Source: an uncultured Bryobacteraceae bacterium
Lineage (GTDB): Bacteria; Acidobacteriota; Terriglobia; Bryobacterales; Bryobacteraceae
NCBI GenBank assembly: GCA_937921835.1
Contig: CAKZVG010000220.1
Location: forward strand, 1 to 6,059
Direction of reading: 5' to 3'
DNA length: 6,059 nt
Under the pieces are notes generated by a model. The model had not been told where the DNA came from, made no database searches, and saw only the letters and a program-made list of their open reading frames with translations. The position numbers were made by a program, and so were the translations under genes. Shown in pieces: positions 1 through 6,015 of the stretch. Position 1 is the first letter of the stretch, and each line of letters opens with the position of its first letter.

Positions 1-337
1 CTTCGACTTCGAACGATCCGTCGAGCACCCCTTTGTTCAGCCGCGCGCGGTAGATGCCGCGCTGCTTGCTTCCTTTCTCGCCGCGATAGGTGCGCACGAA
101 GACGAACTTGAGCTCGCCATTCTGGATCGACATCTCCGGGATGTCGTTCATGTCGCCGCCCGGTGCGCCCACGAAGCGGCCCTTCAGGTTGGGCGTCCCG
201 GCGCCGCTGACCTCCAGCCACCAGGCGCGGCGGCGGGTTTCGTTCAGCACTTCGATGTTCCAGCGCCCGTTGAAGTCCGAGTCCGCCGCCGGCAGCGCCG
301 TGGCGGCCAGCAGAATGAGACCGAGTACGTGTCGCAT
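1..337 (-). CDS. Secreted protein, N-terminal part, resembling the leading domain of DUF1080-type (3-keto-disaccharide hydrolase-like) proteins; cut by window edge
   Basis: An open frame runs leftward from an ATG at 337 and is still open at position 1, giving 112 codons of a longer protein. It starts MRHVLGLILLAATALPAADS, a clear short signal peptide with likely cleavage after the L-P-A-A region, so the product is exported. The mature part begins D-F-N-G-R-W-N-I, continues with R-A-W-W-L-E-V-S-G-A-G-T-P and G-R-F-V-G-A-P-G-G-D-M-N-D-I, then a lysine/arginine-rich strand pair and G-V-L-D-G-S-F-E-V-E. This short beta-rich module resembles what I recall preceding a DUF1080 domain in Solibacter-like proteins. 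The DUF1080 domain itself would lie outside the window, so the family call is an inference. The third-position GC pattern and the signal peptide support real coding. It is divergent from the transporter gene. A weak GGGA at 349-346 is the only SD-like sequence, and a GATAAT box lies 12 nt upstream of the ATG. Confidence 0.72.
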   Translation of the reverse strand, partial: MRHVLGLILLAATALPAADSDFNGRWNIEVLNETRRRAWWLEVSGAGTPNLKGRFVGAPGGDMNDIPEMSIQNGELKFVFVRTYRGEKGSKQRGIYRARLNKGVLDGSFEVE

Positions 338-349
338 AGCGTTTTCCCG

Positions 350-355
350 ATTATC
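350..355 (-). promoter_or_regulatory. Candidate -10 box (GATAAT) for the leftward gene
   Basis: Read on the minus strand, GATAAT matches five of six bases of the sigma-70 -10 consensus. It would place the transcription start near 343, only about six bases before the ATG at 337, so the transcript would be nearly leaderless. No recognisable -35 box lies at 16-18 bp; that stretch is GC-rich. This is a sequence match only. Confidence 0.35.
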
Positions 356-400
356 GTACAGGCGCCGCCGCCGGGTGCGCGCGGGACCAACGAAACCGCG

Positions 401-410
401 CCGGCGCCGG
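401..410. repeat. 10-bp perfect palindrome in the divergent spacer
   Basis: CCGGCGCCGG is its own reverse complement and lies centrally between the leftward secreted-protein gene and the rightward transporter. Such a position suits an operator, but a GC-only palindrome of this length is easily produced by chance in DNA this rich in G and C. It does not extend beyond ten bases. Confidence 0.2.
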
Positions 411-435
411 GAGTCCAGCGCCCGGATGCGGCGTG

Positions 436-444
436 TGATACAAC
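436..444 (+). promoter_or_regulatory. Candidate extended -10 promoter for the transporter gene
   Basis: TGA followed by TACAAC gives an extended -10 arrangement (TGn plus a hexamer matching four of six consensus bases). It predicts a start near 451 and a leader of about 16 nt that would still include the GGAG at 457-460. No -35 element is visible, which is tolerated in extended -10 promoters. Confidence 0.3.
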
Positions 445-456
445 AAGAAATCCAGC

Positions 457-460
457 GGAG
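457..460 (+). promoter_or_regulatory. Ribosome binding site that fixes the transporter start
   Basis: GGAG ends six bases before the ATG at 467. The same frame stays open further upstream to an ATG at 329, but that start lacks a comparable site and overlaps the leftward gene, so this SD decides for 467. Confidence 0.6.
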
Positions 461-466
461 TCAACT

Positions 467-1732
467 ATGGCGCCTAAAGAACCAACCGAAACCCAGAAGA
501 GCGGCGGCGGCATCACCTCCCGGCGGCGCTGGACCATCGTCGGTCTGCTCTGCCTGGGAATGATGATTGCCTACTTCGACCGCGTGAATCTGTCGGTGGC
601 GCTCGCGCTGCCGGAGTTCAAGAGCACCTTCCAGCTCACCGACCAGGACCGCGGCGCGTTGAACTCTGCCTTCTTCTGGTCCTATGCGGCGCTGCAAATT
701 CCCGCCGGATGGTTCGTCGACAGGTTCGGCGTGAAGTTCCCGTTCGCCGCCGGACTGGTGATCTGGAGCTTGCTCTCGGCCGGCACCGCCTTCGCCGGCT
801 CGGTGCGCCAGCTCTTCACGCTGCGGGTGCTTCTTGGGCTGGGCGAGTCGGTGGTGACGCCGGCCGGCATGCGCTGGATCCGCTTCAACTGCGCGGAGAA
901 CCAGCGCGGGCTCGCGGTCGGCCTGTACATGGCGGCGGCCAAGGTGGGACCGGCCGTGGGCACGCCCCTGGCGGCGTTTCTGATGATCCACTACGGCTGG
1001 CGCAACATGTTTCTGATTCTCGGACTGGGCTGCATGTTGTGGCTGATTCCGTGGATGCTGCTGGTCAAGAACAACGACCGCGAACTCGAAAAGACCATGG
1101 TGAAGAAGTCGGCCGCCCCGCCGGTTGCCTTCTCGCGCGTGCTCGCCAGCCCGGTCATCTGGGGGACGGTGATCGGCACCTTCTGTTACCAGTACTTCGT
1201 CTATTTCTGCATGACCTGGATGCCGGCCTACTTCGTCGAGCACCGCAACCTGTCGCTCAACTCGATGGGCTGGTACACCGGCTTCACGTTCATGGGCATG
1301 GCGTTGGTGGCGACGGCGGCCGGCTGGGTAGCCGACCGCATGATCGACCGCGGCATGGATCCGGTGAAGGTCCGCAAGGGTTTCACCATCGCGGGCTTCC
1401 TGGTGGCCTCCACCGAACTCATCGGCGCCATGTCGGACTCCACCTCGGTGGCGCTGTTCTTCGCCATCTTCTCGCTCAGTGGTCTCGGACTCACCACCGC
1501 CAACTACTGGGCGCTCACCCAGACCCTGATTCCGGGGGCCGCGGTCGGCCGCATCGTCGGCATCCAGAACTGCGCCGCCAACCTTCCCGGCATCGCCGCG
1601 CCGCTCATCACGGGCTGGCTGAAGCAGACCACCGGCAGCTACCAGGCGCCCATGCAGGCCATCTGGTTCTTCCTGCTGCTTGGCGTCGCTTCCTACGTGT
1701 TTCTGGTGCGGCCGAAGTACGCGCCCAAGTAG
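467..1732 (+). CDS. MFS transporter, anion:cation symporter (ACS) type, probably for a sugar acid
   Basis: This 421-residue inner-membrane carrier has the normal length and 12-helix hydrophobicity of the major facilitator superfamily. After a hydrophilic N-terminus (1-21), helix 1 carries I-A-Y-F-D-R-V-N-L-S (34-43), the D-R-x-N signature of the ACS group that includes hexuronate, glucarate and galactonate carriers. Motif A between helices 2 and 3 is G-W-F-V-D-R-F-G (81-88). Helix 4 has R-V-L-L-G-L-G-E-S with R120 and E127. D38, R39, R120 and E127 match in position the charged residues implicated in proton coupling and substrate binding in the galactonate carrier DgoT. The central cytoplasmic loop (about 201-225) is short and basic, and the second half starts with a tyrosine/phenylalanine-rich helix 7 (C-Y-Q-Y-F-V-Y-F, 240-247). 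The GH2 hydrolase gene begins 37 bp downstream on the same strand, suggesting linked use. Family is firm; substrate (hexuronate, aldonate or other organic anion) is inference. An upstream in-frame ATG at 329 was rejected: its extra 46 residues are low-complexity and would run across the promoter region. Confidence 0.93.
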   Translation: MAPKEPTETQKSGGGITSRRRWTIVGLLCLGMMIAYFDRVNLSVALALPEFKSTFQLTDQDRGALNSAFFWSYAALQIPAGWFVDRFGVKFPFAAGLVIWSLLSAGTAFAGSVRQLFTLRVLLGLGESVVTPAGMRWIRFNCAENQRGLAVGLYMAAAKVGPAVGTPLAAFLMIHYGWRNMFLILGLGCMLWLIPWMLLVKNNDRELEKTMVKKSAAPPVAFSRVLASPVIWGTVIGTFCYQYFVYFCMTWMPAYFVEHRNLSLNSMGWYTGFTFMGMALVATAAGWVADRMIDRGMDPVKVRKGFTIAGFLVASTELIGAMSDSTSVALFFAIFSLSGLGLTTANYWALTQTLIPGAAVGRIVGIQNCAANLPGIAAPLITGWLKQTTGSYQAPMQAIWFFLLLGVASYVFLVRPKYAPK

Positions 1733-1756
1733 GCCCCGCACCGCGCGCATCTCCGC

Positions 1757-1762
1757 TACACT
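1757..1762 (+). promoter_or_regulatory. Candidate -10 box (TACACT) placing transcription start at the hydrolase ATG
   Basis: TACACT matches four of six -10 consensus bases and ends seven nucleotides before the ATG at 1770. The usual distance from a -10 box puts the first transcribed base at 1769-1770, so the message would be leaderless. Consistent with this, no SD-like sequence precedes the ATG. There is no clear -35 box. Readthrough from the transporter is the alternative. Confidence 0.35.
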
Positions 1763-1769
1763 GTGGACG

Positions 1770-3566
1770 ATGATTCGTGGACTCTGTGTGTTCGCTCTTG
1801 GCGCGGCGCTGTCCGCCTGCGCGCAGCAGATCCCGCGCCCGGAGTTTCCGCAGCCGCGCTTCGAGCGCGAACAGTGGCAGACGCTCAACGGCCGCTGGGA
1901 GTTTGAGTTCGACGACGCCAACGCCGGCCTCGGCGAGAACTGGGCCGCGGGAAGCAGAAAGTTCAGCCGCTCGATCCTGGTGCCCTACGCGTTCGAATCC
2001 AGGCTAAGCGGCATTGGCGACACCAGCTTCCACCCCTGGATCTGGTACCGCCGCTCGTTCACCATCCCGGCGGACTGGAAAGGGAAGCGCGTGCTGCTCA
2101 AGTTCGGCGCAGTGGACTACCGCGCCTGGGTCTGGGTGAACGGCTGCCGCGCGGGCGAGCACGAAGGCGGCAACGTCCCCTTCGGCTTCGACATCACGCA
2201 GTTGCTCCAGCCCGGATCGAACGTCGTCACGGTGCGGGCCGAGGACCCTCCGCAAGACCGCTACATCCCGCGCGGCAAGCAGTATTGGGAACCGAAGCCG
2301 CGCGGCATCTTCTACACCCGCACCAGCGGGATCTGGCAGCCCGTCTGGCTGGAGGCGGCCGGAGAAAGCTACCTGCGCGACGTGCGCATCACCCCGGACA
2401 ACAGCGGCGCGGTGCGCTTCGACGCCCGCATCGCCAACGGCGCCGGCGACCTCGAACTGGCGGCTGAGATCCGCTTCGGCGGCCGGGTGGTGGCGGCGGG
2501 TTCGGGACGCGCCGAGGGCGGGCGCGCCTCGGCCGGAGCGGTGGTCCGCGATCCGCGCCTGTGGCATCCCAACACGCCCAACCTCTATGACGTGACCTTC
2601 GAGTTGCGCCGCGGCGGAGCGGTTCTGGACCGCGTGAAGTCGTACTTCGGCTTCCGGAAGGTGTCGGTCCAGCATGGACGCGTGATGCTCAACAGCCGCC
2701 CCATTTACCTGAAGATGATTCTCGATCAGGGCTACTGGCCCGACAGCCTGCTGACGCCCCCCACCGACGAGGCCATTCAATACGACATCCGGATGACCAA
2801 GGAGATGGGCTTCAACGGCGCGCGCAAGCACCAGAAGATCGAAGACCCGCGCTACCTCTACTGGGCCGACAAAATGGGCCTGCTGGTTTCCGCCGAAATG
2901 GCCAACGCGTATCTCTTCGACGAGGATTACGCGGCGCGCTTCACGCGCGAGTGGATCGAAGCCGTGGAGCGCGATTACAACCACCCCAGCGTCATCATCT
3001 GGGCGCCCATCAACGAAAGCTGGGGCGTGCCCGACCTGAGCGACCCGCGCCAGCAGAACCACCTGCGCTCGCTCTACACCCTGACCAAGTCGCTTGACCC
3101 CACCCGGCTGGTGATTGACAACGAGGGCTGGGAGCACACCGAGATGACCGACTTGTTCGCCGTCCACGATTATGCGCGCGACGAGAGCCTGCTCGCCTCG
3201 CGCTGGGAGCGTTTCGGCCAGCCGGGCGTGGGATTCCCCATCCGCTCACGGGGATGGCTGGTGCCCGGCGCGAACTACAACGGCTCGCCGCTCTATCTCT
3301 CCGAGTTCGGAGGCATCGCCTACATCCCCGAAGGCGAACAGGCGCCCTCGGACGCCTGGGGTTACTCGGGCGTCGAGAAGACAGCGGAAGCGGCGCTCGA
3401 GCGGTTGCGCGGCCTCTATCGCGCCATCGCGCGCAGTCCCTTCGCCGGCATCTGCTACACCCAACTCACCGATGTCGAGCAGGAAACCAACGGCCTGCTC
3501 ACCTACGGCCGCAAGCCCAAATTCGATTCGAAGGCGCTGCGCGAAATCAACGCGCTGTTGCCGTAG
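1770..3566 (+). CDS. Exported family 2 glycoside hydrolase (beta-galactosidase/beta-glucuronidase-like), probable lipoprotein
   Basis: The 598-residue product hydrolyses a beta-glycosidic bond by the retaining mechanism known for GH2. It begins with a signal peptide ending in a lipobox, L14-S15-A16-C17, followed by A-Q-Q; cleavage after A-C-A by signal peptidase I is the alternative. The domain order is typical: a jelly-roll sugar-binding domain (about 30-200, with L-N-G-R-W-E-F near its start and T-S-G-I-W-Q-P-V-W-L-E near its end), an immunoglobulin-like sandwich (about 204-290), and a TIM barrel (about 291-598). In the barrel, H-P-S-V-I-I-W-A-P-I-N-E-S-W-G carries N415 and the acid/base E416, and L-Y-L-S-E-F-G-G carries the nucleophile E512. 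It ends with Y-T-Q-L-T-D-V-E-Q-E-T-N-G, usual in this roughly 600-residue subgroup, so it is full length. I do not see the N-x-K motif that reads the glucuronate carboxylate in true beta-glucuronidases, so substrate stays open. An in-frame ATG at 1680 lies inside the transporter gene and would bury the signal peptide, so 1770 was chosen. It lies 37 bp after the transporter. Confidence 0.93.
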   Translation: MIRGLCVFALGAALSACAQQIPRPEFPQPRFEREQWQTLNGRWEFEFDDANAGLGENWAAGSRKFSRSILVPYAFESRLSGIGDTSFHPWIWYRRSFTIPADWKGKRVLLKFGAVDYRAWVWVNGCRAGEHEGGNVPFGFDITQLLQPGSNVVTVRAEDPPQDRYIPRGKQYWEPKPRGIFYTRTSGIWQPVWLEAAGESYLRDVRITPDNSGAVRFDARIANGAGDLELAAEIRFGGRVVAAGSGRAEGGRASAGAVVRDPRLWHPNTPNLYDVTFELRRGGAVLDRVKSYFGFRKVSVQHGRVMLNSRPIYLKMILDQGYWPDSLLTPPTDEAIQYDIRMTKEMGFNGARKHQKIEDPRYLYWADKMGLLVSAEMANAYLFDEDYAARFTREWIEAVERDYNHPSVIIWAPINESWGVPDLSDPRQQNHLRSLYTLTKSLDPTRLVIDNEGWEHTEMTDLFAVHDYARDESLLASRWERFGQPGVGFPIRSRGWLVPGANYNGSPLYLSEFGGIAYIPEGEQAPSDAWGYSGVEKTAEAALERLRGLYRAIARSPFAGICYTQLTDVEQETNGLLTYGRKPKFDSKALREINALLP

Positions 3567-3579
3567 CGGCGGCCGGAGC

Positions 3580-4659
3580 CTACGCGGGGCGCGGCGCTTC
3601 TTGCGCTTTCCGGCGCCGCTCGACGGCCCGGCGGATGCGCGTCAGGGTGCGGTCCAGGCCCATCGCCTTCCGGACTTCCCGGAGCGTCTCGCGCGCGATC
3701 TGCTGCATGCGCAGCGTGCCTTCGTGAATGATCTCGTCGACCCGCCCGGTGTCCGCCGAGCAACGCTCCATGCGCTCCCGGATGGGATCGAGAAAGGCGT
3801 TCAGCGCGGCGGCGAGTTTCTCCTTGACCTCGACGTCGCCCACCTTGCCCGCGCGGTAGCGGACCTTCAGATCCTCGACCTCTTCCCGGTTAGGATTGAA
3901 GATGTCGTGATACGTGAAGACCGGATTGCCTTCCACCGTGCCGGGGATGTCGGCGTGGATGCGGTTCGGGTCGGTGTACATTCCCCGCACCTTGCGCGTC
4001 ACCGTGGCGGCGTCGTCGCTTAACAGGATGGCGTTGCCGAGCGATTTGCTCATCTTCGCCTTGCCGTCGGTGCCGACCAGGGTCGGCGTATCGCCGATCA
4101 TCGCCTCCGGAATCGGGAACACTTCCCCGTACTGCCCGTTGAAGCGCCGCGCGATTTCGCGCGTAATCTCTACGTGCGCCTCATTGTCCTTGCCCACCGG
4201 AACCAGGTGGGCGCGCGGCAGCAGGATGTCGGCCGCTTGCAGCACCGGATAGCCGAGCAGCCCGAAGGGAAACGAGTCGTCGGAGATGTTGGCCGCCCGC
4301 GCCATGTCCTTCAGGCTTGGCAGGCGGGACAGGCGGTTCACGGTGACCAGGTTTTCAAACAGCGTGTTTAACTCGTAGACCTCGGCGATGGCCGACTGCA
4401 AGTAGATGGTCGTCTTGGCCGGATCGATGCCCGCGCCGAGATAGTCCAGCACCATCCCGCGCGCGTTGTCGGCGATTTGCTCGATGTCCGCCTTCTCGTT
4501 CTTGGTGGTCAAAGTGTGCAGGTCGGCGATAATCAGGATGGTCTCGTATTCGTCCTGCAAGCGCACGCGGTTGGCGAGGCTTCCGACGTAGTGGCCCAGA
4601 TGCAGGCGCCCGGTGGGCCGGTCCCCGGTAAGGATGCGTTTTCTAGCTGGTGTGTCCAT
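3580..4659 (-). CDS. trpS: Tryptophanyl-tRNA synthetase (G-D-R-P-T-G subgroup)
   Basis: This 359-residue cytoplasmic class Ic synthetase activates tryptophan with ATP and loads it on tRNA-Trp. The Rossmann core opens with [12 protein letters not shown] (12-23), whose H-L-G-H is the HIGH signature. The second ATP motif, K-M-S-K-S, is at 202-206. Between them, [11 protein letters not shown] (137-147) carries D144, matching the aspartate that contacts the indole nitrogen in Geobacillus TrpRS (D132), with Q141 in place of its methionine (M129). [12 protein letters not shown] (153-164) has D-N where many TrpRS have D-Q. These features resemble the branch that includes Deinococcus TrpRS II rather than E. 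coli TrpS. The protein ends with an extra basic tail (336-359) beyond the usual R-K-A-M-G-L end. The ATG at 4659 was chosen because the ORF matches family starts there; an in-frame TTG at 4677 adds six residues. No good SD precedes either. The gene is convergent with the hydrolase and divergent from the mutarotase-like gene. Confidence 0.96.
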   Translation of the reverse strand: MDTPARKRILTGDRPTGRLHLGHYVGSLANRVRLQDEYETILIIADLHTLTTKNEKADIEQIADNARGMVLDYLGAGIDPAKTTIYLQSAIAEVYELNTLFENLVTVNRLSRLPSLKDMARAANISDDSFPFGLLGYPVLQAADILLPRAHLVPVGKDNEAHVEITREIARRFNGQYGEVFPIPEAMIGDTPTLVGTDGKAKMSKSLGNAILLSDDAATVTRKVRGMYTDPNRIHADIPGTVEGNPVFTYHDIFNPNREEVEDLKVRYRAGKVGDVEVKEKLAAALNAFLDPIRERMERCSADTGRVDEIIHEGTLRMQQIARETLREVRKAMGLDRTLTRIRRAVERRRKAQEAPRPA

Positions 4660-4700
4660 GAAAAAAGCGAACCGCAACGCTGGGGCGGGTTGAATCGTTC

Positions 4701-4730
4701 ATTGTAGCGGCTGCGCGGCCGCCCGGGCAA
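4701..4730 (-). promoter_or_regulatory. Candidate sigma-70 promoter for trpS
   Basis: On the minus strand TTGCCC (4730-4725) and TACAAT (4706-4701) are separated by 18 bp. The -10 box matches five of six consensus bases and the -35 box four. A start near 4694 would give a 35-nt leader before the ATG at 4659. I see no attenuator, T-box-like structure or leader peptide in so short a leader. Confidence 0.5.
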
Positions 4731-4779
4731 CGCCGCTCGTCCGCGGCGCGCCGTGGTATCCATGAACAGAGTGCGAAGC

Positions 4780-5940
4780 ATGCGAATCGTCATCCTGGCT
4801 GTTTCCTTTCTGGCCGCGGCGGCCCCGCAGTCCGTCTCCGTGCGGAACACGGCCTTCGAGGGCCGTCCCGCGCTGCGGCTCTCCAGCGGCGCCATGGATC
4901 TTACGGTGCTTGTGCAGGGCGGATCGATGGCGGCGGTGGTGCTCTCCTCCGATCCCGGAAAGCTGAATCCCATGTGGGAGCCGGCGCGGATGCAGCGCGA
5001 GCTTGGCCAGACGGCGCGCGCTTCCGGCGGCACCGGACACTTCGTCTGCGTGGACGGCTTCGGGCCGGTTTCCCCCGAGGAACGCGCCGCCGGCCTGGAG
5101 GGACACGGCGAAGCCCACCGCCAGCAGTGCGAGGTTCTGTTCGCGGGCGTGCGCGGCGGCGCCGCCCAGGTCTCCCTGCGGGCCACGCTGCCGGTGGTCC
5201 AGGAGATCTTCACCCGCACCTTCACCCTGCGGGCCGGCGAACAGGTGGTCACCGTCGACAGCGAGTTGGAGAGCCTGCTCGGTTTCGACCGCCCGGTGAA
5301 CTGGGCCGAGCACGCCACCGTGGGTTCGCCGTTTCTTGAGCCCGCAGTGACCGTGATGGACCTCTCCGGCTCGCGCGCCCAGACCCGCCCGTACGCCGAA
5401 CCCGCCCGCGGCGCGTTGCGGCGGCGCCTGGAATCGGGCGCCGACTTCACCTGGCCGCTCGCGCCGGCGCTTGACGGCACAACCGCCGACCTGCGCTTCG
5501 CGCCCACGCAACTCGACACGCTCGATCACGCCGCAATCCTCATCGACCCCGCGCGTAGGCTGGGCTGGGTCACCGTGCTCCATCCCGGCAAGCGGCTGCT
5601 GGTGGGGTACCTGTTCCGGCGCGCGGAGTACCCGTGGCTTCAGTACTGGGGCCACCATCCCGCCAGCGGAAAACTGGCGCGCGGACTGGAATTCGCCACC
5701 CAGCCCTACGACGTTCCGCGCCGCGAGGCCATTGGCCTGGGAAGCCTGTTCGGCGCGCCCTCCTACCGCTGGCTGCCCGCGCGGTCCAAGATCGGCTCGC
5801 GCTTCCTGCTGTTCTACACCCAAACTCCGGAGGGCATGCGCAAGATCGACGACGTGCGTCTGGAAGACGGCCGTCTCGTCATTGAGGACCGCTCCGCCGG
5901 ACGGAAGGCCGTGCTGGCCGCCTCGGGCGCCGCCTTGTAG
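4780..5940 (+). CDS. Secreted protein of galactose mutarotase-like fold (aldose 1-epimerase-related)
   Basis: The 386-residue product starts MRIVILAVSFLAAAAPQS, a short signal peptide, and so is exported. The mature protein is rich in beta strands and recalls the mutarotase superfamily, whose members interconvert sugar anomers or bind carbohydrate. E-G-H-G-E-A-H (107-113) and W-A-E-H-A-T-V-G-S-P-F-L (H178) place histidines where family members keep them. L-E-F-A-T-Q-P-Y-D (E304) resembles the L-E-T-Q segment that holds the catalytic glutamate (E309) in E. coli GalM. The homology is distant and the function is not settled; a sugar-binding or non-sugar role is possible. In-frame starts at 4753 (GTG), 4762 (ATG) and 4771 (GTG) also exist. 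I chose 4780 because it gives the cleanest signal peptide, but no strong SD supports any of them. A TATCCA at 4757-4762 could be a weak -10 box that would make the GTG at 4771 leaderless. It is divergent from trpS, with about 120 bp between starts. Confidence 0.75.
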   Translation: MRIVILAVSFLAAAAPQSVSVRNTAFEGRPALRLSSGAMDLTVLVQGGSMAAVVLSSDPGKLNPMWEPARMQRELGQTARASGGTGHFVCVDGFGPVSPEERAAGLEGHGEAHRQQCEVLFAGVRGGAAQVSLRATLPVVQEIFTRTFTLRAGEQVVTVDSELESLLGFDRPVNWAEHATVGSPFLEPAVTVMDLSGSRAQTRPYAEPARGALRRRLESGADFTWPLAPALDGTTADLRFAPTQLDTLDHAAILIDPARRLGWVTVLHPGKRLLVGYLFRRAEYPWLQYWGHHPASGKLARGLEFATQPYDVPRREAIGLGSLFGAPSYRWLPARSKIGSRFLLFYTQTPEGMRKIDDVRLEDGRLVIEDRSAGRKAVLAASGAAL

Positions 5941-5950
5941 CGCGGGACGG

Positions 5951-5979
5951 TTGTTTCCCGGCGCGGTAGGGAGTACGCT
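5951..5979 (+). promoter_or_regulatory. Weak candidate promoter for the last gene
   Basis: TTGTTT (5951-5956) and TACGCT (5974-5979) are separated by 17 bp, the ideal spacing, but each matches only three consensus bases. It would give a leader of about 30 nt containing the SD at 6002-6007. Readthrough from the gene ending at 5940 is equally plausible, because the 75-bp spacer holds no convincing terminator. Confidence 0.25.
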
Positions 5980-6001
5980 TGCCACAGGAACCTGGTTTCC
6001 G

Positions 6002-6007
6002 AAGGAG
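6002..6007 (+). promoter_or_regulatory. Strong ribosome binding site for the last gene
   Basis: AAGGAG ends eight bases before the ATG at 6016. It is the best SD sequence in the window and fixes the start of the truncated last gene. Confidence 0.7.
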
Positions 6008-6015
6008 AGACTGGC

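Noticed and set aside
329..466. 46-residue N-terminal extension of the transporter
   Set aside because: Low-complexity Pro/Ala-rich residues, overlap with the leftward gene and its promoter region, and a good SD exists for the later ATG at 467.
709..1773. Plus-strand frame of 354 codons overlapping the transporter in another frame
   Set aside because: Arg/His/Gly-rich out-of-frame translation without domains; the transporter frame explains this DNA.
461..1921. Long minus-strand frame of 486 codons opposite the transporter
   Set aside because: Its translation is a charged, His/Arg/Glu-rich sequence with no domain, typical of the antisense of GC-rich coding DNA; the plus strand encodes a clear MFS protein.
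2004..3167. Minus-strand frame of 387 codons opposite the hydrolase
   Set aside because: No recognisable family and lies wholly opposite a GH2 gene with intact catalytic residues; an antisense shadow.
3567..3579. Possible bidirectional terminator between the hydrolase and trpS
   Set aside because: The 13-bp gap is GC-rich but shows no stable inverted repeat or T-run; any terminator would have to lie inside the coding ends.
4706..4752. Clustered restriction-like palindromes (GCGGCCGC, CCCGGG, CCGCGG) in the trpS upstream spacer
   Set aside because: Short GC-only palindromes are expected in DNA of this composition; they share no common unit or spacing.
5941..5963. Possible hairpin CGGGA/TCCCG after the mutarotase-like gene
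   Set aside because: Only a five-base stem with an eight-base loop and no U-tract; too weak to call a terminator.
4699..5985. Minus-strand frame of 428 codons opposite the mutarotase-like gene
   Set aside because: Composition is that of an antisense shadow (Gly/Arg/His-rich, no hydrophobic core pattern), while the plus frame has a signal peptide and fold landmarks.
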